DNA from: Pseudohongiella sp. O18
GTDB lineage: Bacteria; Pseudomonadota; Gammaproteobacteria; Pseudomonadales; Pseudohongiellaceae
Assembly (NCBI RefSeq): GCF_021729085.1
Contig: NZ_JAJSAR010000001.1
Span: forward strand, 1,364,001-1,428,000
Length of the DNA: 64,000 nt
Reading direction: 5' to 3'
A program made the translations under genes and the position numbers. Shown here one piece after another: positions 9,260 through 17,188 of the stretch. The notes beneath the pieces were generated by a model that saw only the letters and a list, made by a program, of their open reading frames with translations, was not told where the DNA came from and did no database searches. Every line of letters starts with the position of its first letter. The stretch's first letter is position 1.

Positions 9260-9407
9260 TTAGCGGAGGCTCACGAGCTTCTGGTACGACAGCAGATTGG
9301 CGCCCGTACTCAGCTCCCGGGCAACCTGGGCAAAGTTGACACTTGGCTGGCGAATCTGCTCAATGGCATCTTGTTTGAACTCAGGGCTGGCTTCTTCTCT
9401 TCGACAT
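9260..9407 (-). pseudogene. IS3-family transposase OrfA remnant
   Basis: The minus strand encodes ASPEFKQDAIEQIRQ followed by VNFAQVARELSTGANLLS, which I recognise as the N-terminal helix-turn-helix of IS3-family OrfA. An ATG with MSKRR sits at 9407, but in a different frame from the conserved part, so a small indel separates them. The homology stops abruptly after LLS and no OrfB or complete terminal repeat is visible. This is a short decayed fragment of an insertion sequence. Confidence 0.8.
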
Positions 9408-9486
9408 AAAAACTGCTTTTGACTATTATAAGATTTTTCAAAAGTGTCCGTAAAATCGGGGTAAAACCCCCTGGAGGGGTGGTGCA

Positions 9487-10089
9487 ATGACCGTCTACGA
9501 TCGCGAGCGCGCACTGCAGGAACGCCTTAATTCATTTTTTCATAAAAATTTTGCTCTACCTGACCTGGACTACTATTCCCGCCTGGACAGAAAGGCACTT
9601 GCTGGGCTGAAGGCTCTTCTTGGCGATATCAATAACATCTTCACTATGAAAATTTGCTTGGAGTTTGGTACTTGGCTCGGCGAAATCCTGAACCTGGATG
9701 CTAAAACTCGAGGTGAACTCAGAGATTCGATTCTACAAAGCCAACCCAACACCAACGGTTTTGATCTGGAAATTCCAGAGCCTGTCGGCGTCGTCGCCGA
9801 AGTAAAGTGCAATGTACCGATAAACGGAGGGTCGGTTTACGGTTCTGCTCAACGCAACGGGATCGTGAAAGATATAGATGCTCTCATGGAGGGCAAGAGC
9901 AAATCACCGATCGATCCCACCAACTGTCTTAAGTTTCTCGTTCTTCTAGACACGCCTGAGGTAAGAGCTGCGACAAGGCACCTTGTCAAGAATTTGAAGC
10001 GACACAAAGAGGCTGTGGTGTTTATTGAGCCGGGAATCAAGCCCGACTGCAGGCACAATCTCTACGTCGTCCACGTCAGTGAATCATAG
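9487..10089 (+). CDS. Putative PD-(D/E)XK-fold protein, function unknown
   Basis: A 200-residue protein I do not recognise by name. NGFDLEI (about 87-93) followed by VVAEVKCN (about 101-108) gives the Asp ... Glu-x-Lys arrangement of PD-(D/E)XK nucleases, with the expected spacing and hydrophobic strand context. A ribosome-binding sequence GGAGGGG precedes the ATG at suitable spacing. It stands alone between an IS remnant and a noncoding region, inside the repeat-bracketed segment. It could be an orphan restriction-type endonuclease or a nuclease-fold protein with another role; there is no partner methyltransferase nearby. Confidence 0.65.
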   Translation: MTVYDRERALQERLNSFFHKNFALPDLDYYSRLDRKALAGLKALLGDINNIFTMKICLEFGTWLGEILNLDAKTRGELRDSILQSQPNTNGFDLEIPEPVGVVAEVKCNVPINGGSVYGSAQRNGIVKDIDALMEGKSKSPIDPTNCLKFLVLLDTPEVRAATRHLVKNLKRHKEAVVFIEPGIKPDCRHNLYVVHVSES

Positions 10090-10755
10090 TCAACCGCAAT
10101 TACTGAGAGGCAAATACGTCAGCAGTCTTAAGTGAATGCCGGGCTAATTCATATGGTGAGAAGGAGCTGGCAAGTCACTTATCATTTGTGAGGTCGGTTC
10201 TACGCCGATTTCACGGGCACTTCAGTAGGCCTCTATAGGTTAGTCGCTCGGTTCTAAGCTTGTATAAGGGAAGTCAATCCACAGGAGCCGGCAAAATATG
10301 GCACCATCATCATTAAGATATCCGGGTTGGCTCTAAGGATAATAACTCTCCCGCTCTCAATCCTCATATGATAATGAATCGCATTGGCATTTGATTCTAG
10401 TACCTCCCCGGGCTTTGTCATCGAATCAGCCCTCGCCCCGAGTCAACTGGCAGTCTAAGATTCGTACATCCCGAGCCAACATGAACTCCCTCACTGATAA
10501 ACCAAATCTTAACCATATCGACCCGTATCTAGTCAGGCATTGGTTTTACATACCAATTCGTGAAAGCCTATCGTTTCGGTAGTTACTCCTTTGGAATCAG
10601 TAGGTTCCGAGCCTCAATTGCTTGGTTGAAGAAGGTTAATAAATCGTAAGGCACAATCTGGTCACACTAAACCATGTTTATGCCCGGAAAACACCCGACA
10701 CCGTAGCGGCGTTGTCCTAAGATCTCGATCATTGAGAACTATAAGGGCATCTTCC
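10090..10755. other. Long noncoding region upstream of the integrase, with repeat copy B
   Basis: About 666 bases without a supportable gene. It contains copy B of the direct repeat (10259-10343), preceded by GGTTCTAAGC, the same sequence that ends copy A. The rest is mixed-composition sequence with no terminator or strong promoter that I can defend. A 63-codon frame at 10391-10582 lacks a ribosome-binding site. Recombinase binding sites could lie here, but I cannot show them. Confidence 0.5.
10259..10343 (+). repeat. Degenerate direct repeat, copy B
   Basis: Matches copy A (8085-8170): CTTGTATAAGG start, the core GGCAAAATATGGCAC, ATCATCAT, and GGCTCTAAG near the end. It lies about 410 bases before the integrase start at 10756. 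Distance between the two copies is about 2.17 kb. Confidence 0.7.
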
Positions 10756-11730
10756 ATGGCAACGATCAGAAAGCTCAGAAACAAGTGGCAAGCTCAAGTC
10801 CGCTTGAAGGGAATGAAACCTATCGCTCGGTCATTCGACAAGAAGGCTGACGCCGTAGACTGGGCGTGTGTCACAGAATCAAAGGTCACAACGGGAACCT
10901 ACGTTGACCCTCGTGTTGCAGACAACATCTCTCTCTCAAAGTTGATTGATCTATACACTGATCGAGTAAAGCAGCAGGGCAGAGTGAGCGGGCCAGAAAT
11001 GTCGCGTTTAAAGCGGCTGAGGTGTGCTTTGGGAGAGTTTAGCTTGAGTGGGCTATCTGTCTATAACCTGAGTCAATATCGCGACCAGAGACTCCTGGAA
11101 GCGAATCCCGCGACAGTCATTCATGAGCTTAGCTTGCTGCTGAGATTGCTGCGATGCGCAGGAACTGATTTTGGCATACCTCTGCCTCAAGGAGTGCCAT
11201 CTGTAAGACTACCGAAAATGCCACGTGGCAGAGTCCGACGCCTTTCTGGCGACGAGGAGCAGCGACTAGTTGATGCAGCCAATGACGACCCGGAGCTGTC
11301 TGACATTATCATTGTGGCAATAAATTGTGCTACACGGCGCTCTGAGCTTTTGGCAGTTCAAAGGCAGGATATCGATCTTGAACGTCGCACGCTTACACTT
11401 ACCAAGACAAAGAATGGATTGTCGCGTGTCGTGCCGCTTCCTATGGCTGCTTTGGAGGCGTTTAAGCGTCGTCTGAGTGGCAGTGATAAGCCTTTTTCAA
11501 TAAGCGCTTCAAGGCTCTCACAGCGCTTTGCAGATATAAGTAAAAAGGCCGGGATTTACGGGCTTAGATTTCATGACCTTCGTCATGAAGCAGTAAGTAG
11601 ACTTTTTGAAATGGGATTGACCACTGTGGAGGTTGCAGCCATCAGTGGTCATCAGAGTCTGTCAATGTTGCAGAGATATACTCACATCAAACCGGAGCAT
11701 CTGGTGAGGAGGCTCATCAAACTTTCCTGA
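10756..11730 (+). CDS. Tyrosine recombinase (phage-type integrase)
   Basis: A 324-residue site-specific recombinase. The N-terminal part (MATIRKLRNKWQAQVRLKG) is typical of integrases on mobile elements. The C-terminal catalytic domain shows the first Arg in TRRSELLAVQ (near 195), a Lys in TKTKNGLSRVVPL, HDLRH (near 272), a GHQS histidine, and the nucleophile in QRYTHIK (near 305), so the set looks intact. I chose the ATG at 10756 because AAGGG sits 8 bases upstream; a TTG at 10732 lacks a ribosome-binding site. Its 3' end overlaps the convergent HUH-type gene by 14 bases. It is a second integrase, distinct from the one at the tRNA, so the island may be composite. Confidence 0.92.
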   Translation: MATIRKLRNKWQAQVRLKGMKPIARSFDKKADAVDWACVTESKVTTGTYVDPRVADNISLSKLIDLYTDRVKQQGRVSGPEMSRLKRLRCALGEFSLSGLSVYNLSQYRDQRLLEANPATVIHELSLLLRLLRCAGTDFGIPLPQGVPSVRLPKMPRGRVRRLSGDEEQRLVDAANDDPELSDIIIVAINCATRRSELLAVQRQDIDLERRTLTLTKTKNGLSRVVPLPMAALEAFKRRLSGSDKPFSISASRLSQRFADISKKAGIYGLRFHDLRHEAVSRLFEMGLTTVEVAAISGHQSLSMLQRYTHIKPEHLVRRLIKLS

Positions 11731-12523
11731 TAATTTTCTGTCCAGCCCGCATTTCTTCATAGAAGTGCTTACCTTTTGTTTTTAACTCTCTACTTGTCGC
11801 ATAGGTAAAGTTGGAGTCTGCATCTTTAATGCAATATAGCGGCCAGCCATAAGTCATCTCGAGAGGAGGTAGCCCCAGCTCTTTATCGCCCTTCGTAAGA
11901 TGAGACCTCAATTTAACTGCTATATTCGATCCGATGCTTTTATATTTTCGACAAAGTGGGCATTTGGCAATTGATCTTTGCATGTCTAGGCGAAGTTGAT
12001 CGGAATAGACATGTCTCGGTATGCCTATTATTCCGTGGTAGTGTATACGGCCAGTTCCTGGGACTGCCTCTTGTGCGATCTGAATATAAATCTGATTTCC
12101 TTTCAAAAACTTGTTGATCTCTTTTCTGAGCTGATCCCTGACATAATCAATAGTTGAACCTTCCCTGAGGGAGTGGTCGAGTGAGGGCGCAACGTTCATT
12201 GTTATTGCCACGGCTATTAGACTCGGGTCTCTCCGGATCGACTCGGCAGCTGCCACAAATCGAAGTTCGTGAGACGCTTGGTAGTAGGGCGGTAGTTTAG
12301 TATCTGGAATGCGTATCGGTTTTCTCGGCTTTTTCCCGAGTAATAAATCTCTTTTAATCCTATTAACTGCGTTCGGACTGTTAGTGGCCGCTACAAGCCA
12401 TAGCTTGCTGGGCTCGCAGTGATTTTCTTTAGGTTTGATTTTTCGGGTTTTTGACGAAACCTCTTCTGCTGCGAGTGTTGCTGGTAAGTCGGTGTTCGGG
12501 CTATCCAAGGTTAGAGCAGACAT
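11717..12523 (-). CDS. Putative HUH-endonuclease (rolling-circle Rep-like) protein
   Basis: A 268-residue protein. It shows three segments in the order of HUH replication or relaxation nucleases: a hydrophobic strand IAVAITMNVAP (about 103-113), GRIHYHGII with the His-x-His pair at 161 and 163, and YCIKDAD with a Y-x-x-K motif at Tyr230/Lys233. A CPLC pair (188-191) lies between motifs two and three. No helicase domain is present. The gene lies between the two integrases and is downstream of and codirectional with the tRNA-proximal integrase. It may nick DNA for replication or transfer of the excised element. Motif assignment is mine and rests on pattern and spacing only. Confidence 0.55.
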   Translation of the reverse strand: MSALTLDSPNTDLPATLAAEEVSSKTRKIKPKENHCEPSKLWLVAATNSPNAVNRIKRDLLLGKKPRKPIRIPDTKLPPYYQASHELRFVAAAESIRRDPSLIAVAITMNVAPSLDHSLREGSTIDYVRDQLRKEINKFLKGNQIYIQIAQEAVPGTGRIHYHGIIGIPRHVYSDQLRLDMQRSIAKCPLCRKYKSIGSNIAVKLRSHLTKGDKELGLPPLEMTYGWPLYCIKDADSNFTYATSRELKTKGKHFYEEMRAGQKIIRKV

Positions 12524-12612
12524 AGATTACTCATTGCTGAATTACGATCCAGTACATGATCGTAGCAGGCAAGGTGCTGATAGAAAAGCGCCGTTTTCAT
12601 GTAGGAGGGGCC

Positions 12613-12634
12613 GGGAGACTCAGATTGGTCTCCC
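12613..12634. repeat. Inverted repeat between integrase and HUH-type gene
   Basis: GGGAGAC (12613-12619) pairs with GTCTCCC (12628-12634) across an 8-base loop. There is no T-run on either side, so it is not a standard terminator. It lies about 90 bases upstream of the HUH-type gene and could be an operator or a nick/structure site; nothing else supports either. Confidence 0.4.
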
Positions 12635-12732
12635 TATGAGATAAACAAGATGAGTTTGCGCGCCGGAGATTGCCGCAGTGCTTGCATCTCGGGTACAGGT
12701 TGTGCAAAGGCCTTATGTTGCTTCTGCTGCCA

Positions 12733-14301
12733 TCAGCCGTTTATTTTGCTGTATCTATAAGTGCCAGCTCTTTTACGAAAGGATTCGTAATCGATAATGG
12801 TATCCAAAAAAGCAGGTCTAATTGTCTTAATGGCTTTGATCTTTTGTTCTATAGAGTACTTATCCGAGCCGCCATATTTATCGGTTACGTCTTCCGGGGC
12901 GCTCCCGTCATAGTGGCCAACAATTGACTTGATTATTTCTTTGGGTATGTCCGCTCTTGAAAGAGTTCTAATTACAAGGTGCCGAAAGCTGTGGTTGGTT
13001 CCGTCTGCGCCGACTTCCTTGTAGAGTGAGTTCAGAAACTCGCCAATGGATCTGCTATACCCATCACCATTATCACTGAACTTAAGTTCTGGGAATAGTC
13101 TCTCATGCCCCTCTGTTCTCAGGATTTTAAGGTAGTCTCGGAAACCAAGTTTGATCAGCGATGGGTGCACCGGCACTCGGCGCTCAGTGTCAGTTTTCGT
13201 CCTTTGATCTGGTTGGGCTCCGCGTATGTTGAGTATTAAAGTCCCGTCGGTGTGGGTATTAATGTCTTCCAAGTACAATTGGGATATCTCATTGATTCTA
13301 CAGCCTGTAAGTGCAAGCAGGATTGGCATCCAATACTTTGAGGGCTCATTGGCTCTTTTTCTGGCAGGCCAAGGCTCCTGATCCGAGAATAAATAACAGG
13401 AAAAAATCTTGGCTATGGAGTCATCACTGAAAGGATAACCCTTGCTCGTTGCCTTTTTGTCTTTGGGGTCTACAGCCTCAAATGGATTTGAAAGTGGTTG
13501 CTCGGACACCTTCGCTATCCAACTATAAACAGCATTGATTCTGATTAGGTGGTCGTTAAATGTCTTGGCCCCGATGCTCTCGCCCTGGTGTGTCTTGGCG
13601 ATGGTCTGCAGGTCCTGGTCCTTATACTTCGACTTCACATGGAAGATGTTTGGAGGGAGCTTCTCAAGAAGTGCAAAGAATTCAACCGCCTCCATTTTGC
13701 TGATCTGGTCAAGCCTGCGGTCGTCGAAATACTTGTTCAGGAGCCTGAGGGTGCCGTTGTACTGAGCCTTGGTTTTTGGGGTTTTCCATGATTCAGACTT
13801 ATAACGAAAGTACCTTTCAAAAGCCTCCGTCAGCGTGGGGTGCATGCTGGAGATATTACTCTTGGGCTGATGAGCAGTGTAATTGTCTGTCACTCCTTGT
13901 GGCAGCTCGGTGTGCAGTTGTCCGCGCCGCAATGCGTTGACCATGCTGGCTACAGCTTCTGGTCCGCCAAGTTCCAAGGCCTCCTCTGGAGTCATGCTTA
14001 GCCGGCTTGCTGGTAACTTCCGACCATCCTCCAATTCCATGCCATCTATAATAATGTCGAAGTTAAGCTTCAGTGGCTGTCCATTCCCACTCTTTGCTTT
14101 TGTCATTAGATCAAGCTCATTCAAGTAGTTGTCAAAAACGACCATGCGAGCACGAGCCAAGCGTTTGGCTATACTCCTGTCGCTTGTATGTAATGGACTA
14201 CGCAGTTCTGAGCTGTTGCCGAAGTGGGCACGGTAGAGCGCGGGAATCCGTACTCTGAAATAATAGCGCCCGTGACGATTTTTCCAAATGAAATTTGCCA
14301 T
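12733..14301 (-). CDS. Tyrosine recombinase with DUF6538-type N-terminus, island integrase
   Basis: A 522-residue integrase. The N-terminus (FIWKNRHGRYYFRVRIPALY) is the DUF6538-type arm found in proteobacterial integrases that shows preference for tRNA or tmRNA sites. Catalytic residues are visible: Arg in LTGCRINEISQLYLEDI, a TERRVPVHP segment, NHSFRH (His-x-x-Arg), VGHYDG, and Tyr in TDKYGG near the C-terminus. It is encoded on the same strand as the tRNA-Leu and starts 81 bases beyond the tRNA 3' end, marking it as the likely enzyme that placed the island there. Codon use and composition are more AT-rich than the adjoining core genes. Confidence 0.93.
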   Translation of the reverse strand: MANFIWKNRHGRYYFRVRIPALYRAHFGNSSELRSPLHTSDRSIAKRLARARMVVFDNYLNELDLMTKAKSGNGQPLKLNFDIIIDGMELEDGRKLPASRLSMTPEEALELGGPEAVASMVNALRRGQLHTELPQGVTDNYTAHQPKSNISSMHPTLTEAFERYFRYKSESWKTPKTKAQYNGTLRLLNKYFDDRRLDQISKMEAVEFFALLEKLPPNIFHVKSKYKDQDLQTIAKTHQGESIGAKTFNDHLIRINAVYSWIAKVSEQPLSNPFEAVDPKDKKATSKGYPFSDDSIAKIFSCYLFSDQEPWPARKRANEPSKYWMPILLALTGCRINEISQLYLEDINTHTDGTLILNIRGAQPDQRTKTDTERRVPVHPSLIKLGFRDYLKILRTEGHERLFPELKFSDNGDGYSRSIGEFLNSLYKEVGADGTNHSFRHLVIRTLSRADIPKEIIKSIVGHYDGSAPEDVTDKYGGSDKYSIEQKIKAIKTIRPAFLDTIIDYESFRKRAGTYRYSKING

Positions 14302-14382
14302 TGTGGAACCCTATGTGGATCCATGGCCAAACACGAGAAAATTCGCTAAAATAAATGCTTAGAAATCAAGGGGATATAACTG

Positions 14383-14402
14383 TGGTGCCCAGGAGAGGAC
14401 TT
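14383..14402 (-). other. Candidate attachment site (tRNA-Leu 3' end)
   Basis: Inferred from context: the core-island junction falls at the tRNA 3' end and the integrase begins 81 bases away. The exact crossover length is unknown because the partner copy of the repeat is not in the window. Confidence 0.4.
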
Positions 14403-14469
14403 GAACCTCCACGCCCTTTCGAGCACTAGCACCTGAAGCTAGCGTGTCTACCAATTCCACCACCTGGGC
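14383..14469 (-). tRNA. tRNA-Leu(CAG)
   Basis: Acceptor arms GCCCAGG and CCTGGGC pair fully, with discriminator A and an encoded CCA (14383-14385). The D-loop region GGAATTGGTAGACACG and the long class II variable arm (TGCTCGAAAGGGCG) are as in leucine tRNAs. The anticodon stem CTAGC/GCTAG encloses the loop TTCAGGT, giving anticodon CAG. The T-arm has GGTTCAAGTCC. The gene is intact even though an island adjoins its 3' end, as expected when the element restores the 3' sequence on integration. Confidence 0.97.
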
Positions 14470-14498
14470 ATTTAGGGATGGAGCAAATCAGAGCGCGC

Positions 14499-14527
14499 AT
14501 TTTGCCGATACCAAATGCCGCTGTCAA
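14499..14527 (-). promoter_or_regulatory. Sigma70 promoter of tRNA-Leu
   Basis: On the minus strand, a consensus -35 TTGACA (14522-14527) is followed after 17 bases by CAAAAT (14499-14504, four of six -10 positions). A GC-rich discriminator (GCGCGC) follows, as is typical of stringently controlled stable-RNA promoters. The tRNA starts 30 bases further on. Confidence 0.7.
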
Positions 14528-14635
14528 CGGTCTTTTATAAATTCTTTAAGAATATTGGGTGCTGCGGGTGTATACTGGCGCGGAATATAGACGACAAGCG
14601 AATTAAAGAGACTCAAAAGAGAATACAGAGCATCT

Positions 14636-17188
14636 ATGCCAAGACAGAAAAAAAGCAGTAAACCGAATTCCCCCTCCTTTATACAAGACCCCCATGCTGC
14701 CCGTGAGGCAGAAAAATACGAAAACCCCATCCCCAGTCGTGAGTTTATTCTGGCCCGGATGGAGGAAATCGCCGAGCCCGTCAGCTATGAGGCTCTTTGC
14801 GAGGATTTTAAACTGGCAGACGATCCAGAGCAGGCCGAGGCGCTGCGTCGCCGGCTGATCGCGATGAGCCGCGATGGTCAGCTGATCAGTAACCGCCGTG
14901 GTGTGTATGGCCTGGTGGACAAGATGGAGCTGATCAAGGGCCGGGTGCAGGGCACCAAAGACGGCATGGGCTTCTTTATACCCAACGATGGCTCCGGCGA
15001 CCTGGTACTGCCGCCCAACGAGATGGTCAAACTGTTTGATGGTGACATCGTGCTGGCGCGGGTGGCGGGTGTTGACCGCCGTGGCCGCAAAGAAGGCATG
15101 GTCGTCGAGATTCTGGAGCGCCGCGTCACGCAGGTGGTTGGCCGCTTCTATAAAGATCAGGGTTTTGGCCTGGTGGTGCCTGACAATCGACGTATCAGCC
15201 ACGAAGTGATCATTCCGGAGAAAGACACGCGCGGCGCCCAGGACGGGCAGTTTGTGGTGGCGGTGATTCGCAGCTACCCGGATAAACGACGCAAGGCCAT
15301 TGGTGAGGTCACCGAGATTCTCGGTGATCACATGGCGCCGGGCATGGAGATTGATGTTGCGCTGCGCAGTCACGGCATTCCGCATGAGTGGCCGCGTGAA
15401 GTGACGCAGGCCGTCAAAGACCTTAAAGAAGAAGTCGCCAAAGACGACATCAAGGGCCGCGAGGATCTGCGCCAGCTGCCGTTTGTCACCATCGATGGTG
15501 AAGACGCCAAAGACTTTGACGACGCCGTCTATTGCGAGCCGGGCCCGCGCGGTACAGCCAAATTGTATGTGGCCATCGCCGACGTTTCGCATTATGTAAA
15601 ACCCAATTCCGCATTGGATGAAGAAGCGCAGAATCGCGGCAACTCGGTGTATTTCCCCGGGCACGTGGTGCCCATGCTGCCCGAGGTGCTGTCCAACGGT
15701 CTGTGCTCGCTGAAACCCAAAGTGGACCGTCTGGTGATGGTCTGCGAGATGGAAATCGGCCGCACCGGCAAGGTCAACAATTACACCTTCTTTGAGGGTG
15801 TCATCCACTCCCACGCGCGGCTGACCTACACCGAAGTTGCCGACATGCTGGAAGAGCCGGACAGTGATCTGCGTGAGCGCTCACAAACCCGACTGCGTAG
15901 TAAATATGCGGATTTGGTGCCGCATCTGGAAGCGCTCTACGGTATTTATCACAAGTTGTCCGAGGCCCGTCAGAAGGCCGGTGCGCTGGACTTCTCCAGC
16001 ACCGAAACCCGCATTGTGTTTGGCGAAACCCGCAAGATTCGCGAGATCGTGCCCGTGGTGCGCAACAGTGCTCATCGTCTGATCGAAGAGTGCATGCTGG
16101 CCGCCAACGTGTGCACCGCCAAATTCCTGGCCGAGTCGGGGCTGCCGGTACTGTATCGCGTCCACGAAGGCCCGAATAACGACAAGCTGGAAAACCTGAA
16201 GCTGTTCCTGCGCGAACTGGGTCTGGTGCTGACGCGCTCCGACAAGCCGACGCCGCAGGATTATCAGCGTGTGCTGCAGGCCATCGAAGGCCGGTCTGAT
16301 GCCAACCTGATCCAGACCATGCTGATTCGCTCGATGATGCAGGCGGTGTATCAACCTGACAACATCGGTCACTTTGGCCTGGGATTTGAGTCCTATACAC
16401 ACTTTACCTCGCCGATTCGCCGTTACCCGGACCTGCTGGTGCACCGCGCGCTGCGTTATCTGATCCGTTCCGGCAAGCAGTGGGCCTTTATCCGACGCAT
16501 CAAGGATGCCGTCAAGCTGAACAAGCGCGACATCTATCCGTATCAGGAAAAGGACATGGTGCACTTTGGTGAGCTGTGTTCGATGACCGAGCGCCGCGCC
16601 GATGCCGCCAGCTATGACGTGCTGGACTGGCTAAAATGTGAATATGTGCAGGATCGTGTGGGTGATGAGTTTGACGGTACCGTCAGCTCGGTGACTGGCT
16701 TCGGTCTGTTTGTGCAGCTTAGCGATATTTATGTGGAAGGCCTGGTGCACATCACTGCGCTACAGAATGACTATTATCAATTTGATCCGGTGCGGCAGTT
16801 GCTGCGCGGCGAGCGCAGTGGTGTGACCTATCACCTGGGTGACACGGTGCGGGTACGCGTGGTTCGGGTGGACCTGGATGAGCGCAAGATCGACCTGCAG
16901 GTGGTCGATGGCAGTCACGTTGGCAAGCCGGGTGGTCCGGGCAAAGGTGCCAAGGCCGGTAGCGGTAAAGGTGGCAAAAGTGCCAAAGGCGGTCGTGGCG
17001 GTAAAAACCAGGCCGGTGCCGGGGCTGGCGCGGCCAAGCGCGGCGGCCGCTCAGGTGGCAAGTCGGCCAGCAAAACTGCCGGCAAGAGCAAAAGCACAGG
17101 CAGTCGGTCTGCTAAAAGTGGTGCCGCCAAGGGCGCCGGTGCTGCCAAAACGGCCGCCAAGCCGGCCGGTAAATCGCGGAGACGTTGA
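14636..17188 (+). CDS. rnr: Ribonuclease R
   Basis: An 850-residue 3'-5' exoribonuclease. It has an N-terminal winged-helix region (about 30-100), cold-shock OB folds, and the RNB catalytic core beginning with LPFVTIDGEDAKDFDDAVYC, which supplies the clustered aspartates that bind Mg2+. HFGLGFESYTHFTSPIRRYPD-type core sequence follows, then an S1 domain near 670-750. The C-terminal ~90 residues are a low-complexity Gly/Lys/Ala/Ser tail, longer than usual, probably for RNA binding. RNase R degrades structured RNA and acts in rRNA quality control and trans-translation. The ATG at 14636 follows a purine-rich stretch (AGAGAATACAGAG), and TATACT at 14571 could be its -10. The gene overlaps rlmB by one base (TGATG), so the two are cotranscribed. 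Confidence 0.97.
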   Translation: MPRQKKSSKPNSPSFIQDPHAAREAEKYENPIPSREFILARMEEIAEPVSYEALCEDFKLADDPEQAEALRRRLIAMSRDGQLISNRRGVYGLVDKMELIKGRVQGTKDGMGFFIPNDGSGDLVLPPNEMVKLFDGDIVLARVAGVDRRGRKEGMVVEILERRVTQVVGRFYKDQGFGLVVPDNRRISHEVIIPEKDTRGAQDGQFVVAVIRSYPDKRRKAIGEVTEILGDHMAPGMEIDVALRSHGIPHEWPREVTQAVKDLKEEVAKDDIKGREDLRQLPFVTIDGEDAKDFDDAVYCEPGPRGTAKLYVAIADVSHYVKPNSALDEEAQNRGNSVYFPGHVVPMLPEVLSNGLCSLKPKVDRLVMVCEMEIGRTGKVNNYTFFEGVIHSHARLTYTEVADMLEEPDSDLRERSQTRLRSKYADLVPHLEALYGIYHKLSEARQKAGALDFSSTETRIVFGETRKIREIVPVVRNSAHRLIEECMLAANVCTAKFLAESGLPVLYRVHEGPNNDKLENLKLFLRELGLVLTRSDKPTPQDYQRVLQAIEGRSDANLIQTMLIRSMMQAVYQPDNIGHFGLGFESYTHFTSPIRRYPDLLVHRALRYLIRSGKQWAFIRRIKDAVKLNKRDIYPYQEKDMVHFGELCSMTERRADAASYDVLDWLKCEYVQDRVGDEFDGTVSSVTGFGLFVQLSDIYVEGLVHITALQNDYYQFDPVRQLLRGERSGVTYHLGDTVRVRVVRVDLDERKIDLQVVDGSHVGKPGGPGKGAKAGSGKGGKSAKGGRGGKNQAGAGAGAAKRGGRSGGKSASKTAGKSKSTGSRSAKSGAAKGAGAAKTAAKPAGKSRRR

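Larger units (their letters stand above)
1..14382. mobile_element. Genomic island integrated at tRNA-Leu (right part only)
   Basis: The segment left of the tRNA-Leu 3' end holds two tyrosine recombinases, a transposase remnant, defence-type genes and unknown proteins. Everything right of the tRNA is conserved core sequence. The integrase at 12733-14301 starts 81 bases from the tRNA 3' end, the usual layout for elements that recombine into the 3' part of a tRNA gene. I saw no second copy of the tRNA 3' end in the window, so the distal attachment site probably lies beyond base 1. Parts of 11.7-14.3 kb are visibly more AT-rich than the core. No phage structural, conjugation or partition genes are visible, so the element type (integrative element, satellite or degraded island) is open. 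Confidence 0.75.

Noticed and set aside
10391-10582. A 63-codon frame in the noncoding region before the integrase
   Set aside because: No ribosome-binding site, no recognisable motif, and unremarkable codon use.
1-14382. Prophage
   Set aside because: Two integrases but no capsid, tail, terminase or lysis genes in the visible part.
14603-15814. A 403-codon open frame on the minus strand opposite rnr
   Set aside because: It is antisense to conserved rnr codons, has no recognisable domain and arises from the GC-rich codon pattern of rnr.
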